A model generated the notes under the pieces. That model had not been told where the DNA came from, did no database searches, and worked only from the letters and a program-made list of their open reading frames with translations. Source: Macrosoma leucophasiata (taxonomy: Eukaryota; Arthropoda; Insecta; Lepidoptera; Hedylidae). From it: DNA of 64,000 nt. Shown one piece after another: positions 34,856 through 45,247 of this stretch. The DNA is taken from assembly GCA_036365455.1 (NCBI GenBank), contig JAWQUS010000009.1:3254001-3318000 (forward strand), given 5' to 3'. The translations under genes were made by a program, and so were the position numbers. Position 1 is the first letter of the stretch. Each line of letters opens with the position of its first letter.

Positions 34856-35195
34856 TCTATACAAATAAATAAAATTGGAGTGTCTGTTTGTAATATAAAA
34901 ATAACCGCTTCTTACTTAATGCTTATGTATGTATATGTATACACGGTACATATACCAAAACAACAGTTTTTACAATTTTTGTCGGTCTGTCTGTCTGTCT
35001 GTCTGTCTATCTGTCTGTTTGTTCCGGCTAATCTCGGGAACGGCTGGACCTATTTTGACGGGATTCACTGTCAGATAGCTGATGTTATAAGGAGTAACTT
35101 AGGCTACTTTTATACTAGCTGCACCCACGACTTTGTCTGGGTAGAGACTGAACAATCATAAATTCTCACGCGGACGAAGTCGCAAGCACAGCTCT
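34856..35195 (+). mobile_element. Helitron-type element, family H2, full length
   Basis: TCTATAC start, attggagtgtctgtttgtaa, a long (GTCT)n run at 34984-35020, aacggctggacctattttga and ending cacgcggacgaagtcgcaag + cacagctct. The end has CTCT instead of CTAGT. Confidence 0.75.
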
Positions 35196-35258
35196 TAAAA
35201 AAAATTATATTCATGAATATTAGTTTTGGATATCAATTTTTGTACTCTATTTATTCAT

Positions 35259-35440
35259 TTTTTTATGCAATGAAAGTGGCAAACAAACATGCTATTCACA
35301 TTGACGTTAAGTGATGACTGCAGCCTATAGACACCCACCAACCAAAGACCGGAGGTCAAAATGCAGTTGCGTTACCACTCGTAAAGCCTAAGGTGTTATG
35401 CCTCTGTGTGTGTTTCGTCACTGGAGCTCTACCACCAGTT
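35259..35440 (+). repeat. Lep-300 copy with a large internal deletion
   Basis: 5' half (gcaatgaaagtggcaaacaa, gtgatgactgcagcctatag) is joined directly to the 3' hairpin part (cgtcactggagctctaccac). The ggaacacgatagtg segment is missing. Confidence 0.78.
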
Positions 35441-35449
35441 AACCAAGTT

Positions 35450-35975
35450 ATTCAACCAAATCGGCCATCGTTATTGAAACAATCGATTTGAAAAAAAGAA
35501 TGCAACTAACAGTTATTTACAATATTTAGTTCATTTCTACTTGAAAACTAGTTTTGTTATCGATAGAAATCTACCTTATTCACTCTTCAACCGCCGCGAC
35601 AACATTTGACATTATTTTATCGCACCAAAGAAAACCGTCATGTGCAGGTTCTAATTCAATATACTGCAATATCTTAAAATCGAACATTCCCCTCACGATC
35701 CTACCGATGGGGGAGTATTCAGGGCGATTCTTTGTTGATTCTATCGCGTACTTCAGTGAATACCCCCAGAGGACTGATAGCGCAATCAGTCCCCTGCCCC
35801 TAGTGAATTATAGTTGGCAAGTCTCTGGTATTTTTGTTCGAAAGTTTCAGGGGCTGACAACAAACAGAGACATTAAAGAAGTTTTCAGATATGTTTATGT
35901 TCACATTGAGATACGTATTAATCTTGTTGATCATCAATATTTACAACTGCGGACGCAAAGGTGACCCGATTATTT
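35450..35975. other. unrecognised 136-codon frame region
   Basis: An open frame at 35554-35964 has no resemblance to a known family and no conserved motif. Two short hairpins are present: ggactgat/atcagtcc near 35772 and tgaatacccccag against ggggagtattca near 35710. Probably non-coding. Confidence 0.35.
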
Positions 35976-35984
35976 TATGTGTAT

Positions 35985-36136
35985 AGTACCTTACACTCAC
36001 AACATCACTAGGTATAAGCTGTGTCATGTACACAGAAAACACACATACAAAATGCCCGATCCAATACAATACATGTGTTCCGTTGCGGGGATCAAACCGG
36101 TGAGTGATCATCCCACATTGCTGGTCCAGTTGGATT
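35985..36136 (-). repeat. SINE-G copy, diverged
   Basis: Minus strand: head ccaactggaccagcaatgtg and B box ggtttgatccccgcaacgg, then body with tatgtgtgttttctgtgta and a shortened tail. Less similar to the other copies. Confidence 0.65.
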
Positions 36137-36667
36137 ATCAAAATTACGATTATATGCGTGTATTTACCTCTATTTGTCTTAAAAGTTAACCAAAAAGTGT
36201 AAAATTTATATTAATAAATAATACGCTATTGGAGTCAATGCTTGTAGCGAGTGATTTTAACCTACAAAGTCAACTCTTGAGTCTAAGATAAAATTTTTTT
36301 TTCGCAATAAATAATTCGTTTATGTAGACAATCAATGATATTTTTTTGAAAACAAAAAAAAAGTATCGATACCCTTCACGTATAAATTTGATGAAAAAAG
36401 TAATAGTTTGAAAACCAGTTTTCTTTTGGACACATTTTTTTTTATAAAAATTACACTATCAAGTTTCAACTGTGTAGTCCAAATAGTTTCAGAAAAAATG
36501 ACAATGAAATACGAACGGTTGGGCGGACTGAAAGTCTGACAGACAGACACGACGAATCTGCAAGATTTATGTTTTTGATATTCGGCCATGGAAGCCTAAA
36601 AATGGTCCCATTACAATTCGATCGTCGATCGAGTAAAGTGTAAGGAACATTTAAATCAACCCATATC

Positions 36668-36890
36668 GTATTGCCTCAGACTGAAATAATGTGTCAAAGT
36701 TTTAATATATACGGACTATTTGTATGGGAAAATTAAATTGAGTTTTTTACTATTTCTCTTCAATTTCTTCATATTTTTTACCTTACCTTTTAAACCTTCC
36801 CTGGACTTCCAAAAATAATTCAAAACTAAAATTAGCCAAATCGGTCCAGCCGTTCTCGAGTTTTAGCGAGACTTACGAACAGCTATTAAA
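36668..36890 (-). mobile_element. Helitron-type element, family H1, 3'-incomplete
   Basis: Minus-strand H1 from cgaactgttcg-type start (agcgagacttacgaacagct in plus reading) to gaggcaatacga. The final ccgggtcagctagt is lost. Confidence 0.7.
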
Positions 36891-36894
36891 GATA

Positions 36895-37420
36895 AAGTTT
36901 AATTAGTTTCTTCTAATGCATTAAATATTTCTGAATTAATTTCCACCTGATTATTCTAAATCACCTAAGACGTTACTACCATACCACCCTAATGATGATC
37001 GCAATTAAGTCCATATAACCTACCTTCCATTAAAGGACAATACTTGCTGCCTCTAGATTTTCGTCAGATGGCAATTAGTGGCTTTATAATTTATAACTAA
37101 AATAGTATTTTGAGTTCAGGAGAAACAAAGTATGTTTGATTTTCGTCAAAATATTTACGGATCACCCAAAAGAAAAACTAAGTAATTAGTACTCATTTTC
37201 AGTCCATATGAGAAGATGGTAAGATAATATTACCATCTTTGCTGTAGGTAATAATATCTTAATAAAAAAAAAAACACAAAAAAAAGGAAAAAGAACTTAA
37301 AAACGAAATAAGAAAAATCTTCCTGGTAAGGCCTGGTACACGATATCAACCTACCTACGACCACACTCTCGCCAGAGAATATGTAATAATACTACGCCTT
37401 CGCGTTCATACCAGGACAGG
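36895..37420. other. no gene seen
   Basis: AT-rich with an A run near 37265-37290; nothing recognised. Confidence 0.5.
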
Positions 37421-37422
37421 TA

Positions 37423-37738
37423 TTTTTTTTTTTTCTCCTTTACTGGTGGTAGAGCTCCAGTGACGGAGCTCGCGGGCGTAGGCACCACCGCATTACCTAA
37501 TATACTTGCCGCTAAATGGTAGTGTTCAGCACTATCGTGTTCCGGTCAGGTGGTAATGTACGGCCCTGTAATTTCCGGCACAGAGGCATAACACCCTTAG
37601 GCCTCAGGAGTGGTAACGCATCTGCATTTTGACCTTGGTCTTTGTGTGGGTGTATATAGGCTGCAGTCATCACTTAACATCAATGTGAACTGCATGCCTG
37701 TTTGCCACTTCCATTACATAAAAAAAAAAAAAAAAAAA
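37423..37738 (-). repeat. Lep-300, the most complete copy
   Basis: Sense is the minus strand. It runs from an 18-base T run and atgtaatggaagtggcaaac through caaagaccaaggtcaaaatg, gccggaaattacagggccgt and ggaacacgatagtgctgaac to gcggtggtgcctacgcccgc. It then has the hairpin gagctccgtcactggagctc, ctaccaccagtaaaggag and an A run. The repeat thus begins with T and ends with A runs. No coding frame and no Pol III boxes that I can see. Confidence 0.87.
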
Positions 37739-37947
37739 TTAAACAAGAGGAGTAAGTAATGTTGTGGATGACTTGATAGAAGTCCTCGCTACGGTTTACG
37801 GGCGACTTAAGTCAATATCAAGATGAAAGGTGTGTATAGAGTGGGTTAGATATGTATTTTGAGTTTAGTTATTATGTGATGATATCTCATGTATTGTTGA
37901 ACTGCTTTAAGGTGTTGACAATGTGTTTAGTATGTATGTATGTATGT

Positions 37948-38640
37948 ATCTTCACGCCAGGTCCCTAACGGGGTAGGCAGAGAGTGTAGTGAATGTGTTT
38001 AGTGAACTGATTATAATAATAATAATAATGGCAACCCATTATACGTCCCACTGCTGGGCACGAGTCTCTCCCCTTTTTGGGGGGAGGCCTGGAGCTTACT
38101 CCACCACGCTGCTCCAATGCGGATTGGTGGAGGGGGTGTGGGTTAGTGGCCAACCCACTGTCGGATGTTTCCAAACCGCCCATAAGGCCTCCGACAAGGT
38201 TTAACGACTGCTATCCATCGATAGCAACCGGGACCGACGGCTTAACGTGCCCTCCGAAGCACGGAAACGCGCATTTAATTTGCCACTAGCGGTCACCCAT
38301 CACACTACCCGACCGCGCCCGTAGTGCTTAACCGAGCAGATCGCTTACGATCTACACCAGCCGCTGGGCCATGCGCGCTTCATGAACTGATTGAATGTGT
38401 TTATTGTACTTTCTTTTTGTAGGATGCTTTCTAATTTGAATGGGTCTATATTGAGCATATTGCATGTGTTTATGTGAGTGAAGCGAGCGTTACTGTAGCG
38501 AGGACAATCAGTTAGCAGATGATGGATGCTTTGAATTGAAGTGTCATCACAGGGACATTTGTCCGAGGGAGTGAGTTCATACGAGGACAGGTAAGGCTCG
38601 GGTATACAGGACATCATTCCAAACCAGCACCGACATAGAG
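37948..38640 (-). pseudogene. LINE ORF2 C-terminus and 3' end, split by a SINE
   Basis: The minus strand reads SSYELTPSDKCPCDDTSIQSIHHLLTDCP, the C-terminal CCHC-type zinc knuckle of jockey/R1-like LINE proteins. It continues RYSNARFTHINTC to TFNQF, where a SINE-5S copy (38013-38382) interrupts it. It resumes as TKHIHYTLCLPR and stops at 37965. The 3' end ctgcctaccccgttagggac, ggcgtgaag and a (TACA)n tail closely resembles the SINE-L tail. Clade not certain. The 5' side merges into the mosaic segment near 38640. Confidence 0.75.
38013..38382 (-). repeat. SINE-5S, full-length reference copy
   Basis: Sense is the minus strand. The head (about 38380 down to 38287) is colinear with 5S rRNA: CAT then 35 bases to GATC, ttaagca (box A), cgggcgcggt, and gatgggtgaccgc (box C) 23 bases after ttaagca, as in 5S genes. 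A 200-base body follows, then cccagcagtgggacgtataa and a (TTA)n tail. Target-site duplication tgaactgatt at 38003-38012 and 38383-38392. Confidence 0.87.
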
Positions 38641-38700
38641 CAACACGGGCAACCGGTCGCGGCGGACTGGAGGGGACTGGAGTAGCCATAGCGTTTATTA
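38632..38700 (-). repeat. mosaic segment, copy 1 (gctatggctactcc)
   Basis: Minus strand contains gctatggctactcc, ccgccgcgaccggttgccc and gttgctctatg. The same order occurs at 39347, 42797 and 44929 in otherwise different surroundings. Confidence 0.65.
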
Positions 38701-39139
38701 CCTTATAAGGTTGCAATAATAACTGGTTTCAATTCATTGAATGCGAAGCGATGCGCGATGCACTCGTTGCGCATGCACATAGACATTAGGTATTTATGAT
38801 GTTGTTTAAATCATGTTTATTGACTGATAGGTACCTACACCTTTTCCCGTACCGCACTTCATAGTGTATGTGTAGCCTTTTCTTAGTGTTAAGTATATAT
38901 TTTTAAGGTTCTGTAGATAACTAATTAGCTTATCCTTGTTAAATTTTATGTCGCTCTCGAGAATATTGTAATATACCTAATTAGCTAGTTAGTTTCAATA
39001 GTATTTTAATAGTATTAGAGCTTCGAATGTAAAGGTGCCAGGACAAACCCATTACCTAAGGGTTTTTGTGGCATTTTTGTAGCTACATTTAAATGGTTTT
39101 TGTAACTTTTCTTCATAAATAAATAAATAAATAAATAAA

Positions 39140-39390
39140 AATACCGATGCAAAACAGTCTGCCATTTTTTGCGGGAGGAAATGCGTGCGACACACACGCA
39201 CACTACAAAAATCGTCTATTACTACGAAACTCACACCTTGACTTTAACAAAATACAGAAACAAGTTCACGCACACATTTAAAACATCTACGAGTTACATA
39301 TAACATCTTTGGGCATGTACTTTGACAGAGGGGAAAGTCTACATATGGCTACTCCCCTCCGGTGTTGCTCTATGAGCATCGATGACGTGG
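39140..39390. repeat. mosaic segment, copy 2, partly inverted
   Basis: The left part (ccattttttgcgggaggaaa, aaaatcgtctattactacga) is in minus orientation relative to the copy at 44740. The right part (tatggctactcccctccggt, gttgctctatgagc) is in plus orientation. The element has therefore been rearranged. An (AATA)n run at 39115-39141 precedes it. Confidence 0.6.
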
Positions 39391-39551
39391 GCTTCGTGGC
39401 TACGGGTTACGTTCATTTGAGGCTGTGGGCTACGCGCATTAGATGCTACGTGCTACGGCTACGAGCTACGGCTACGAGCTACGGCTATGGAGCTACAGGC
39501 CATTAAAACCCATAGTACTTGAAGTCAGTTTATACTAGTCAGTTTAGCCGC

Positions 39552-39817
39552 AGCAGTCAAGATACCATAAGTAATTATTGTGTTAATCCTGAACGCTACG
39601 CAAGGCGTTTTCGAAATCGATGGAAGTAGCTACATATAATTTTTTCAAACTTCTGTCAGACAAATGTCACCTCAGTCTGCCCGGGACCACGGAAGCTGAA
39701 AAGCGACCAGAACGTCGGGTTGATTTTAAAAATCATTTTAGTTTAATATACGCGAGATAAATCCGTAAAAACAGTTTTATTTCAATGAGTGTAGCTCGCG
39801 AAAACCTAAGAACATAT
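39552..39817 (+). repeat. Penelope-like element 3' end
   Basis: Inverted copy of the final part of the 33437 element: CVNPERYARRFRNRWK-stop, then aacttctgtcagacaaatgt, ggaagctgaaaagcgacc and cgcgaaaacctaagaacata. Only the last codons and 3' untranslated part are present. Confidence 0.8.
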
Positions 39818-39832
39818 CAGTTTATACTAAAC

Positions 39833-40217
39833 TAGCGGCACGCCCAGGCTTCGCACGGGTGCAATTAATAAAATATTATTAGCTTTTGTCACTTAGTGAA
39901 GATGCAGGTTTGTAATGGTGAAAGAAATTTTGAAATCGGTTCAGTAGTTTTTGAGCCTATTCATTACAAAATAAATAAAATAAAAAAAAAACCCTTTATT
40001 TCTTGCATAATCTTAAAAATAAAATTACAACAAGTTTATGGATTACTAATATTAATTATAAAGTATTTCAAAATCATGCATCTACACTAAAATTTAATTA
40101 TTTTTACCCCTATAAAATTTTCTTTTTACATCAATTCATTTATTATATATTATTCCTATTCATTACAAACAAACACAAATTAAAAACAAAGTTTTCCTCT
40201 TTATAATATTAGTGTAG
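39833..40217 (-). mobile_element. Helitron-type element, family H3, full length
   Basis: Minus-strand sense starts atctacactaatattataaa and ends tgcgaagcctgggcgtgccg + ctagt. Contains gaaatcggttcagtagtttt in reverse relative to sense. The interior is AT-rich and non-coding. Confidence 0.75.
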
Positions 40218-40493
40218 ATAATGGAGTAGGCTAGACTAGTAATATACCTAGATGTTATCACTTGATTACGATGATGTTCAGTAGATAGACAAAAGAAATT
40301 CTTCAATGATTCTAACTCAAAATCTTTCCTCTGCACTAGACACAATAACGAATTCTTTCTTTGTCTTTTGGTTTCATATAAATGGTACGGTAAAAGATGA
40401 GATTATCAATAAGAAGTGTGGTAACACAATAAACACCACCATTTCTAAGATATCACATTAAAACGACCTATAACAACTAAAATTATTATCTAC

Positions 40494-40574
40494 ACTCCAG
40501 ATACCGGTACGGGGATCAAACCCGTTAGCCTCGGTTCAAACGGTCATCACACACCGCTAGACCAACTGGCTCAT
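40494..40574 (-). repeat. SINE-G head fragment
   Basis: Minus strand: gagccagttggtctagcggt (A box), then gggtttgatccccgtaccgg (B box). The body is missing. Confidence 0.65.
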
Positions 40575-40630
40575 TGTTGATTACATTATTGTATCGGCAG
40601 CTAAAATAATACATTGAAGGGTTATTTTCA

Positions 40631-40860
40631 TTTTTTTTTATGTAATGGAAGTGGCAAACAAGCATGCTGTTCACATTGATGCTAAGTGATGACTGCTGCC
40701 TATAGACACCCACACAAAGACCAAGGTCAAAATGCAGATGCGGTACCACTCCTGAGGCCTAAGGTGTTATGGCACAGAGGTGCCGGAAATTACAACGCCA
40801 TTCATTACCACCTGACCGGAACACGATAGTGCTGAACACTACCATTTAGCGGCAAGTATA
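40631..40860 (+). repeat. Lep-300 copy lacking the 3' hairpin
   Basis: From T run and atgtaatggaagtggcaaac to accatttagcggcaagtata. The terminal gagctc hairpin is absent. Confidence 0.83.
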
Positions 40861-41307
40861 ATAATATAAGGTACGAACTAAATACGAACATAATAACATT
40901 TTCACAATTCGATAATAGTTTTCCAGTCAGAATTTCAATTGTCTACGAAAACTGTACAAACATTTGCCTACTGATGTTATTTGCAAGTAAATTTAATCTA
41001 CATTATAATGCAAAGCACGTAGCGGTGAACTAAATCAAAACAAACAAATATCGATGGCCCAAAAATGTCATACACGAAACCCAATCTAAAATTTGGTTCG
41101 GTGAAACATGCGTGAAATCACTTTAGATCAGCGAGCAAACTTTTGAAAGAATTGACTCAAATGAATGGAATTTTTCAAATATTTAAAAATTTGATATCTA
41201 TGTATTCTTTGTTATTTTTTTTTTACACAGAAACTATGGAAAAGCTTGAAAAGGGATCAACAAGAAGAGGCCGACTATTTGCCGTCATTAGTCAAAGTTA
41301 CGTCATT

Positions 41308-41449
41308 CTTTTTTATGTAATGGAGATGGCAAACAAGCATGCAGTTCACATTGATGTTAAGTGATGACTGCGCCTATACACTACCATTTAGCGGCAAGTA
41401 TATTAGGTAATGCGGTGGTACCTACGTCCACGAGCTCCATCACTGGAGT
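41308..41449 (+). repeat. Lep-300 copy with a central deletion
   Basis: 5' part up to gtgatgactgcgcctata joins directly to cactaccatttagcggcaag, gcggtggtacctac and ctccatcactggag. Confidence 0.8.
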
Positions 41450-41672
41450 AGTAGGGTGAGGTGATTTACCATTTACCATGATTATGAGTAGTAGGGTGGC
41501 ACAATGGCTATATGGTTGACCCAGGATCGACTCTCGATTCCCAAGACTTTCTTCGTGAATTTTCATAAGAAAGGAAAATCTACATAGTATTTGTATACTC
41601 TTTGAATATACACTTATTATTTACGGCTTCTGGCTTTCTTACCTAGAACCTACTAAGCAATTGTTAATCAAA

Positions 41673-41927
41673 TCTATATATATAAAAATACAACCCGTTT
41701 TCCTTGGTCACGGCATCACGCGTGAATGGCTGGACCGATTTGGCTAATATTGATTTTGAATTATTTTTGGAAGTCCAGGGAATGTTTAAAAGGTAAGAAA
41801 ATATGAAGAAATTGAAGGGAAATAGTAAAAACCACCATTTCATTTTCCCATACAAATAGTCCGTATCTATCAAACCTTTGACACATGTCATGTCATATTT
41901 TCATTCTGAGGCAATACGAAGTTTGGC
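41673..41927 (+). mobile_element. Helitron-type element, family H1, variant 5' end
   Basis: Begins TCTATATATATAAAAATACA followed by a different first 40 bases from other H1 copies. It then has ggctggaccgatttggctaa, aagtccagggaatgtttaaa and gaggcaatacgaagtttg. The last CTAGT is missing. Confidence 0.7.
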
Positions 41928-42035
41928 GTAGTGTTGAGTAGGACTTACAAGAGGCCTTACATTTGTCCCGAACAAAACCTGACATTGTAAGGACGCGACA
42001 AAAATATAATTTGTACTGCTTCAAATATTAAGACG

Positions 42036-42243
42036 CGTTACTCTTTGCTCTTGTACTCTTACGTAGTGTGTCACGTGTGTGACTAAGACAAAAAGTGTAA
42101 CGTGATTAGTCTGAGGTGAGGACAATGAGGCTACTACTCCTCAAAACAGACCAATAAGCGCCGTGTATTAAAATGTCGCGGTATTCTTTGCTCTTTTGTA
42201 CTCTTAAGTCAAGTGTGACGTGTGTGACTAGGACAAAGAATGT
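42036..42243 (+). repeat. two diverged copies of a 65-bp unit
   Basis: ctctttgctcttgtactctt ... cgtgtgtgactaagacaaaa at 42036-42101 is repeated with changes at 42179-42243. About 77 unrelated bases lie between. Confidence 0.75.
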
Positions 42244-42559
42244 ACTACCACATAGGGTACGTTCGACCAAACAACCCCAATGATCGGGACCACGACCGCT
42301 GAAATTGTCGTTCCACTATCGCAAAAATACCGCGGGCGTTGAGCCAGTCCACTTCATTATAATAATAAAATTTATTGACATTATTTACTTTTATCAAAAA
42401 TGACTTAACTTTTAATTTAAACAAAACCTACAAATTACAAAACCAATCTTAGCTCAATCATTAAAAATATTAATATCTCTCGATATTCATCTCATAAACA
42501 CTATGTTTAGTAGGTACCAACAAATCCATTCTGTCACTTCGAAATCTTCAAATGTATCG

Positions 42560-42653
42560 CATGACAAAATTTGTCCTGTCCCTTACAAAATGTGAGTCAG
42601 ACACACTTTGTAAGAGCCAGTACAAATTTTGTGTCGCGACAAATTTTGTCATG
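42560..42653. repeat. nested inverted repeats (catgacaaaatttgtc)
   Basis: catgacaaaatttgtc at 42560-42575 is exactly inverted at 42638-42653. Inside, cttacaaaatgtg is roughly inverted as cacactttgtaag. The whole could form a two-level stem; probably a small MITE. Confidence 0.7.
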
Positions 42654-42796
42654 TTACTTCAAATGCACCGCGACGCTTCAAATCACTTCGCCGCCTCGCC
42701 GCGTCGGCTACCTCGTAATTTGAAGTGGGATAAAGTACTGGCTCAGTACGAAAAAGAGGCTCCTCTTACAAAATCGTTCTGAAAGCGTGTCCTACC

Positions 42797-42890
42797 CATA
42801 GAGCAACGCGGGCCACCGGTCGCGGCGGACCGGAGGGGAGTAGCCATACGCAGGCTTTCCACTCTGTCAAAGTACAAGATTAAATGCCTT
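42797..42890 (-). repeat. mosaic segment, copy 3
   Basis: Minus strand: gtactttgacagagtggaaa, tatggctactcccctccggt, ccgcgaccggtggcccgc, gttgctctatggg. The first block is shared with 39318-39340. Confidence 0.65.
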
Positions 42891-42980
42891 ATAAAATCCT
42901 GTGCGTATAATAAAACTAGTTGCAGCTGGACTGCTCATTAGACTAAATCTAGTTGTGCGACTGAACGGACGTCCAAAAAA

Positions 42981-43052
42981 ATGCTGATTTGCTGTGTTGC
43001 TTACTGTAAAAAGAGATCTAACACATCAAGCTTAAGGTATAAAATGCCATAA
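42981..43052 (+). pseudogene. possible THAP-type zinc-finger start
   Basis: The 23-residue frame MLICCVAYCKKRSNTSSLRYKMP has the C-x2-4-C spacing and a terminal YKMP resembling the F-x-x-FP part of THAP domains, then a stop. Second such fragment in the window (see 27863). Confidence 0.3.
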
Positions 43053-43059
43053 TATTGGT

Positions 43060-43455
43060 CGTGTTGTTTCGGACTGATATAAACAACACAGTCGGGCGCA
43101 ATGTTTGGTATGCCTTGTACGATACGGGGATCGGTCGAGCGACTGATCCGAGTTCGTTTCCGAGAAGCCGCTGTCGCCGGTGCCGCTTATCGATAGTGTT
43201 GTTGTCGGTTTGTGGATAGTTATCGATAAATATTGCAAAAGAGTCTTATATACAGAGATATTTTTGAGATTAAATTTTCTTATTAATATATTATGTTGTA
43301 GTTGTATTCGCCACAAACTGCTCTGGGCCACCGTTGTTAGTTATTACTATTCGCTCATTTATTCTTGTTCTTATTAAGTACTTTTAACATACATAATAGT
43401 TATAAAAAAAAAATACATATAAAAAAATTATTACTTTTATTATATTGTGGGTTTT
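43060..43455. other. no gene seen
   Basis: Contains cgatagtgttgttgtcggtt and short A runs; no feature that I can name. Confidence 0.45.
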
Positions 43456-43463
43456 ATTTTAAT

Positions 43464-43735
43464 ACTAGCTGTGCCCACGACTTCGTACGCGTGGAAAAGT
43501 GACTTTGGGCAGCTTTTTTGAATATAAATTTAGGTAAATTTTGGATCATAAACACTTTTGGTTAGTTAAAAAAATCTGGTTTACGTTAATGCTTCTCTCT
43601 ACATGATATTGTATAGACGCATTGATGGCCATCGGATATGAAAGCACATAGGCTGCTAGTATTGCGAACACGTGACAGAGTCACATGTAACTCACCGAGC
43701 GAAAATCTAAACCAATATTATAAAGCTGAAGAGTT
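43464..43735 (-). mobile_element. Helitron-type element, family H3
   Basis: Minus-strand 3' end ccacgcgtacgaagtcgtgg + gcacagctagt has the terminal hairpin ccacg/cgtgg. Sense 5' side near 43735 has ttcagctttataatattggt. Confidence 0.7.
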
Positions 43736-43739
43736 TGTT

Positions 43740-44400
43740 TGTTTGTTTGAACGCGCTAATATCAGAAACTACTGGTAAATTTGAAAAATCCATCAAGCAG
43801 GGGAAGAAGAACAAGAAGAAGAACAAGAATTTGAAACTTACGAATCAGACGAATGAACTTCAACATTTTTTTTTTAATTTACATCGCTTTGATCTTTTCC
43901 AATCTTTGAAAATTTCCATTATTTTGCAATAGTTTTACATTAAACAGGATCACAACTGACCCGTGGAGTAGGCACTACTGGGGAAACCACATTTAACAAA
44001 ACGCGCTAAGTACACTACCTCATAGGTGGCGTAGAAACGTGTGCATATTATGACGATAACAACTTTTATAACTTTTTGAATCGTTATATCTCAGAAACGG
44101 TGGCTCATAAGAAAAAAAATATGGATACATTTTTTATAGATAATTTTATGATCTACAATTTTTGTTTGGGATACTTTTTTGATAAAACTTACCGTTTTGC
44201 TGAAAATCGCGAAAAACTCATTTTTTTTACTTTTGACCTTGAATATTTTTTTTCCATACACAGGAATGATGGGGAACTTATAGACATTGTTTATAATTAT
44301 GATTTGAACAATTTCACTAAAAATTCAGCTTGTTGGGACTTTATGTAACTTCACTCTATTTTTTTGGTCTTTATTGACCGGACTATACGTGCGCATAACG
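43740..44400. other. no recognised gene, T-rich
   Basis: A 90-codon frame at 44076-44348 rich in Phe, Tyr, Asn and Asp looks like translated AT-rich DNA. No motif seen. Confidence 0.45.
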
Positions 44401-44414
44401 CGACAAGATTATTT

Positions 44415-44587
44415 GTACGGCCCTGTAATTTCCGGCACAGAGGCATAACACCTTAGGCCTCAGGAGTGGTAACGCATCTGCATTTTGACCTCGGTCTTTG
44501 TGTGGGTGTCTATAGGCTGTAGTCATCACTTAACATCAATGTGAACTGCGTGCTTGTTTGCCACTTCCATAACATAAAAAAAAAAAA
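44415..44587 (-). repeat. Lep-300 5' half
   Basis: Minus-strand copy from ggccctgtaatttccggcac to tgtttgccacttccataaca and an A run. Confidence 0.83.
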
Positions 44588-44739
44588 TTGTTAAATTGGT
44601 AGTACATACTAAATAAAGTCCATCTTTATAATAATACAAAGTGTATTTCATTTAAACCTTATTTCCCAGAGTTGAGTAATTTATCGATAAAATTTATCGA
44701 CACTTGTCGCAACTATGGTTTTTAGGACTTGTCGATGTA

Positions 44740-45016
44740 GTTGCATCATTCTTTGCACTATTATGACACGGAATGATTACATGTGTGTGTGAAATTGTTG
44801 ATGTGTTTTGTAAAGTCAAGGTGTGAGTTTCGTTGTAATAGACGATTTTTGTTGTGTGTGAATTTGAGAAAGTGTGCGTTCACCCCGCAAAAAATGGAAG
44901 ACTATTTTGCTTCGGTAAAACACGCTATGGCTACTCCCCTCCGGTCCACCGCGACCGGTGGTCCGCGTTGCTCTATGATCTTACCCAACACTAGTTTGCC
45001 GGGTCAGCTAGTACTA
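44740..45016 (+). repeat. mosaic segment, copy 4, with an H1-type Helitron end
   Basis: Contains aggtgtgagtttcgttgtaa, aaaaaatggaagactatttt, tatggctactcccctccggt, ccgcgaccggtggtccgcg and gttgctctatg, ending in tttgccgggtcagctagt. That ending is identical to the H1 3' end, so the mosaic unit may have been carried by a Helitron. Confidence 0.6.
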
Positions 45017-45247
45017 AATATTTAATCATAACAGGATCACACTAATCTCATACGATAACCTTGTTATGTTAAGTGTATTAGTCGCAGTCTTGAGTTACAG
45101 CGCTAATGTTATATGTAAGACACACTGAAAACTTTGTTAGCGCGATGCAGACTCAATTACGTACAAACCACTCACTTCGTAATAACATTAAGCCGAGCTG
45201 GAGATTTTCATATCACTTGATGGATAAACAGTTACAAATCTTTACTT

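Noticed and set aside
44076..44348. 90-codon frame rich in Phe, Tyr and Asn
   Set aside because: Composition is what AT-rich DNA gives by chance; no conserved motif.
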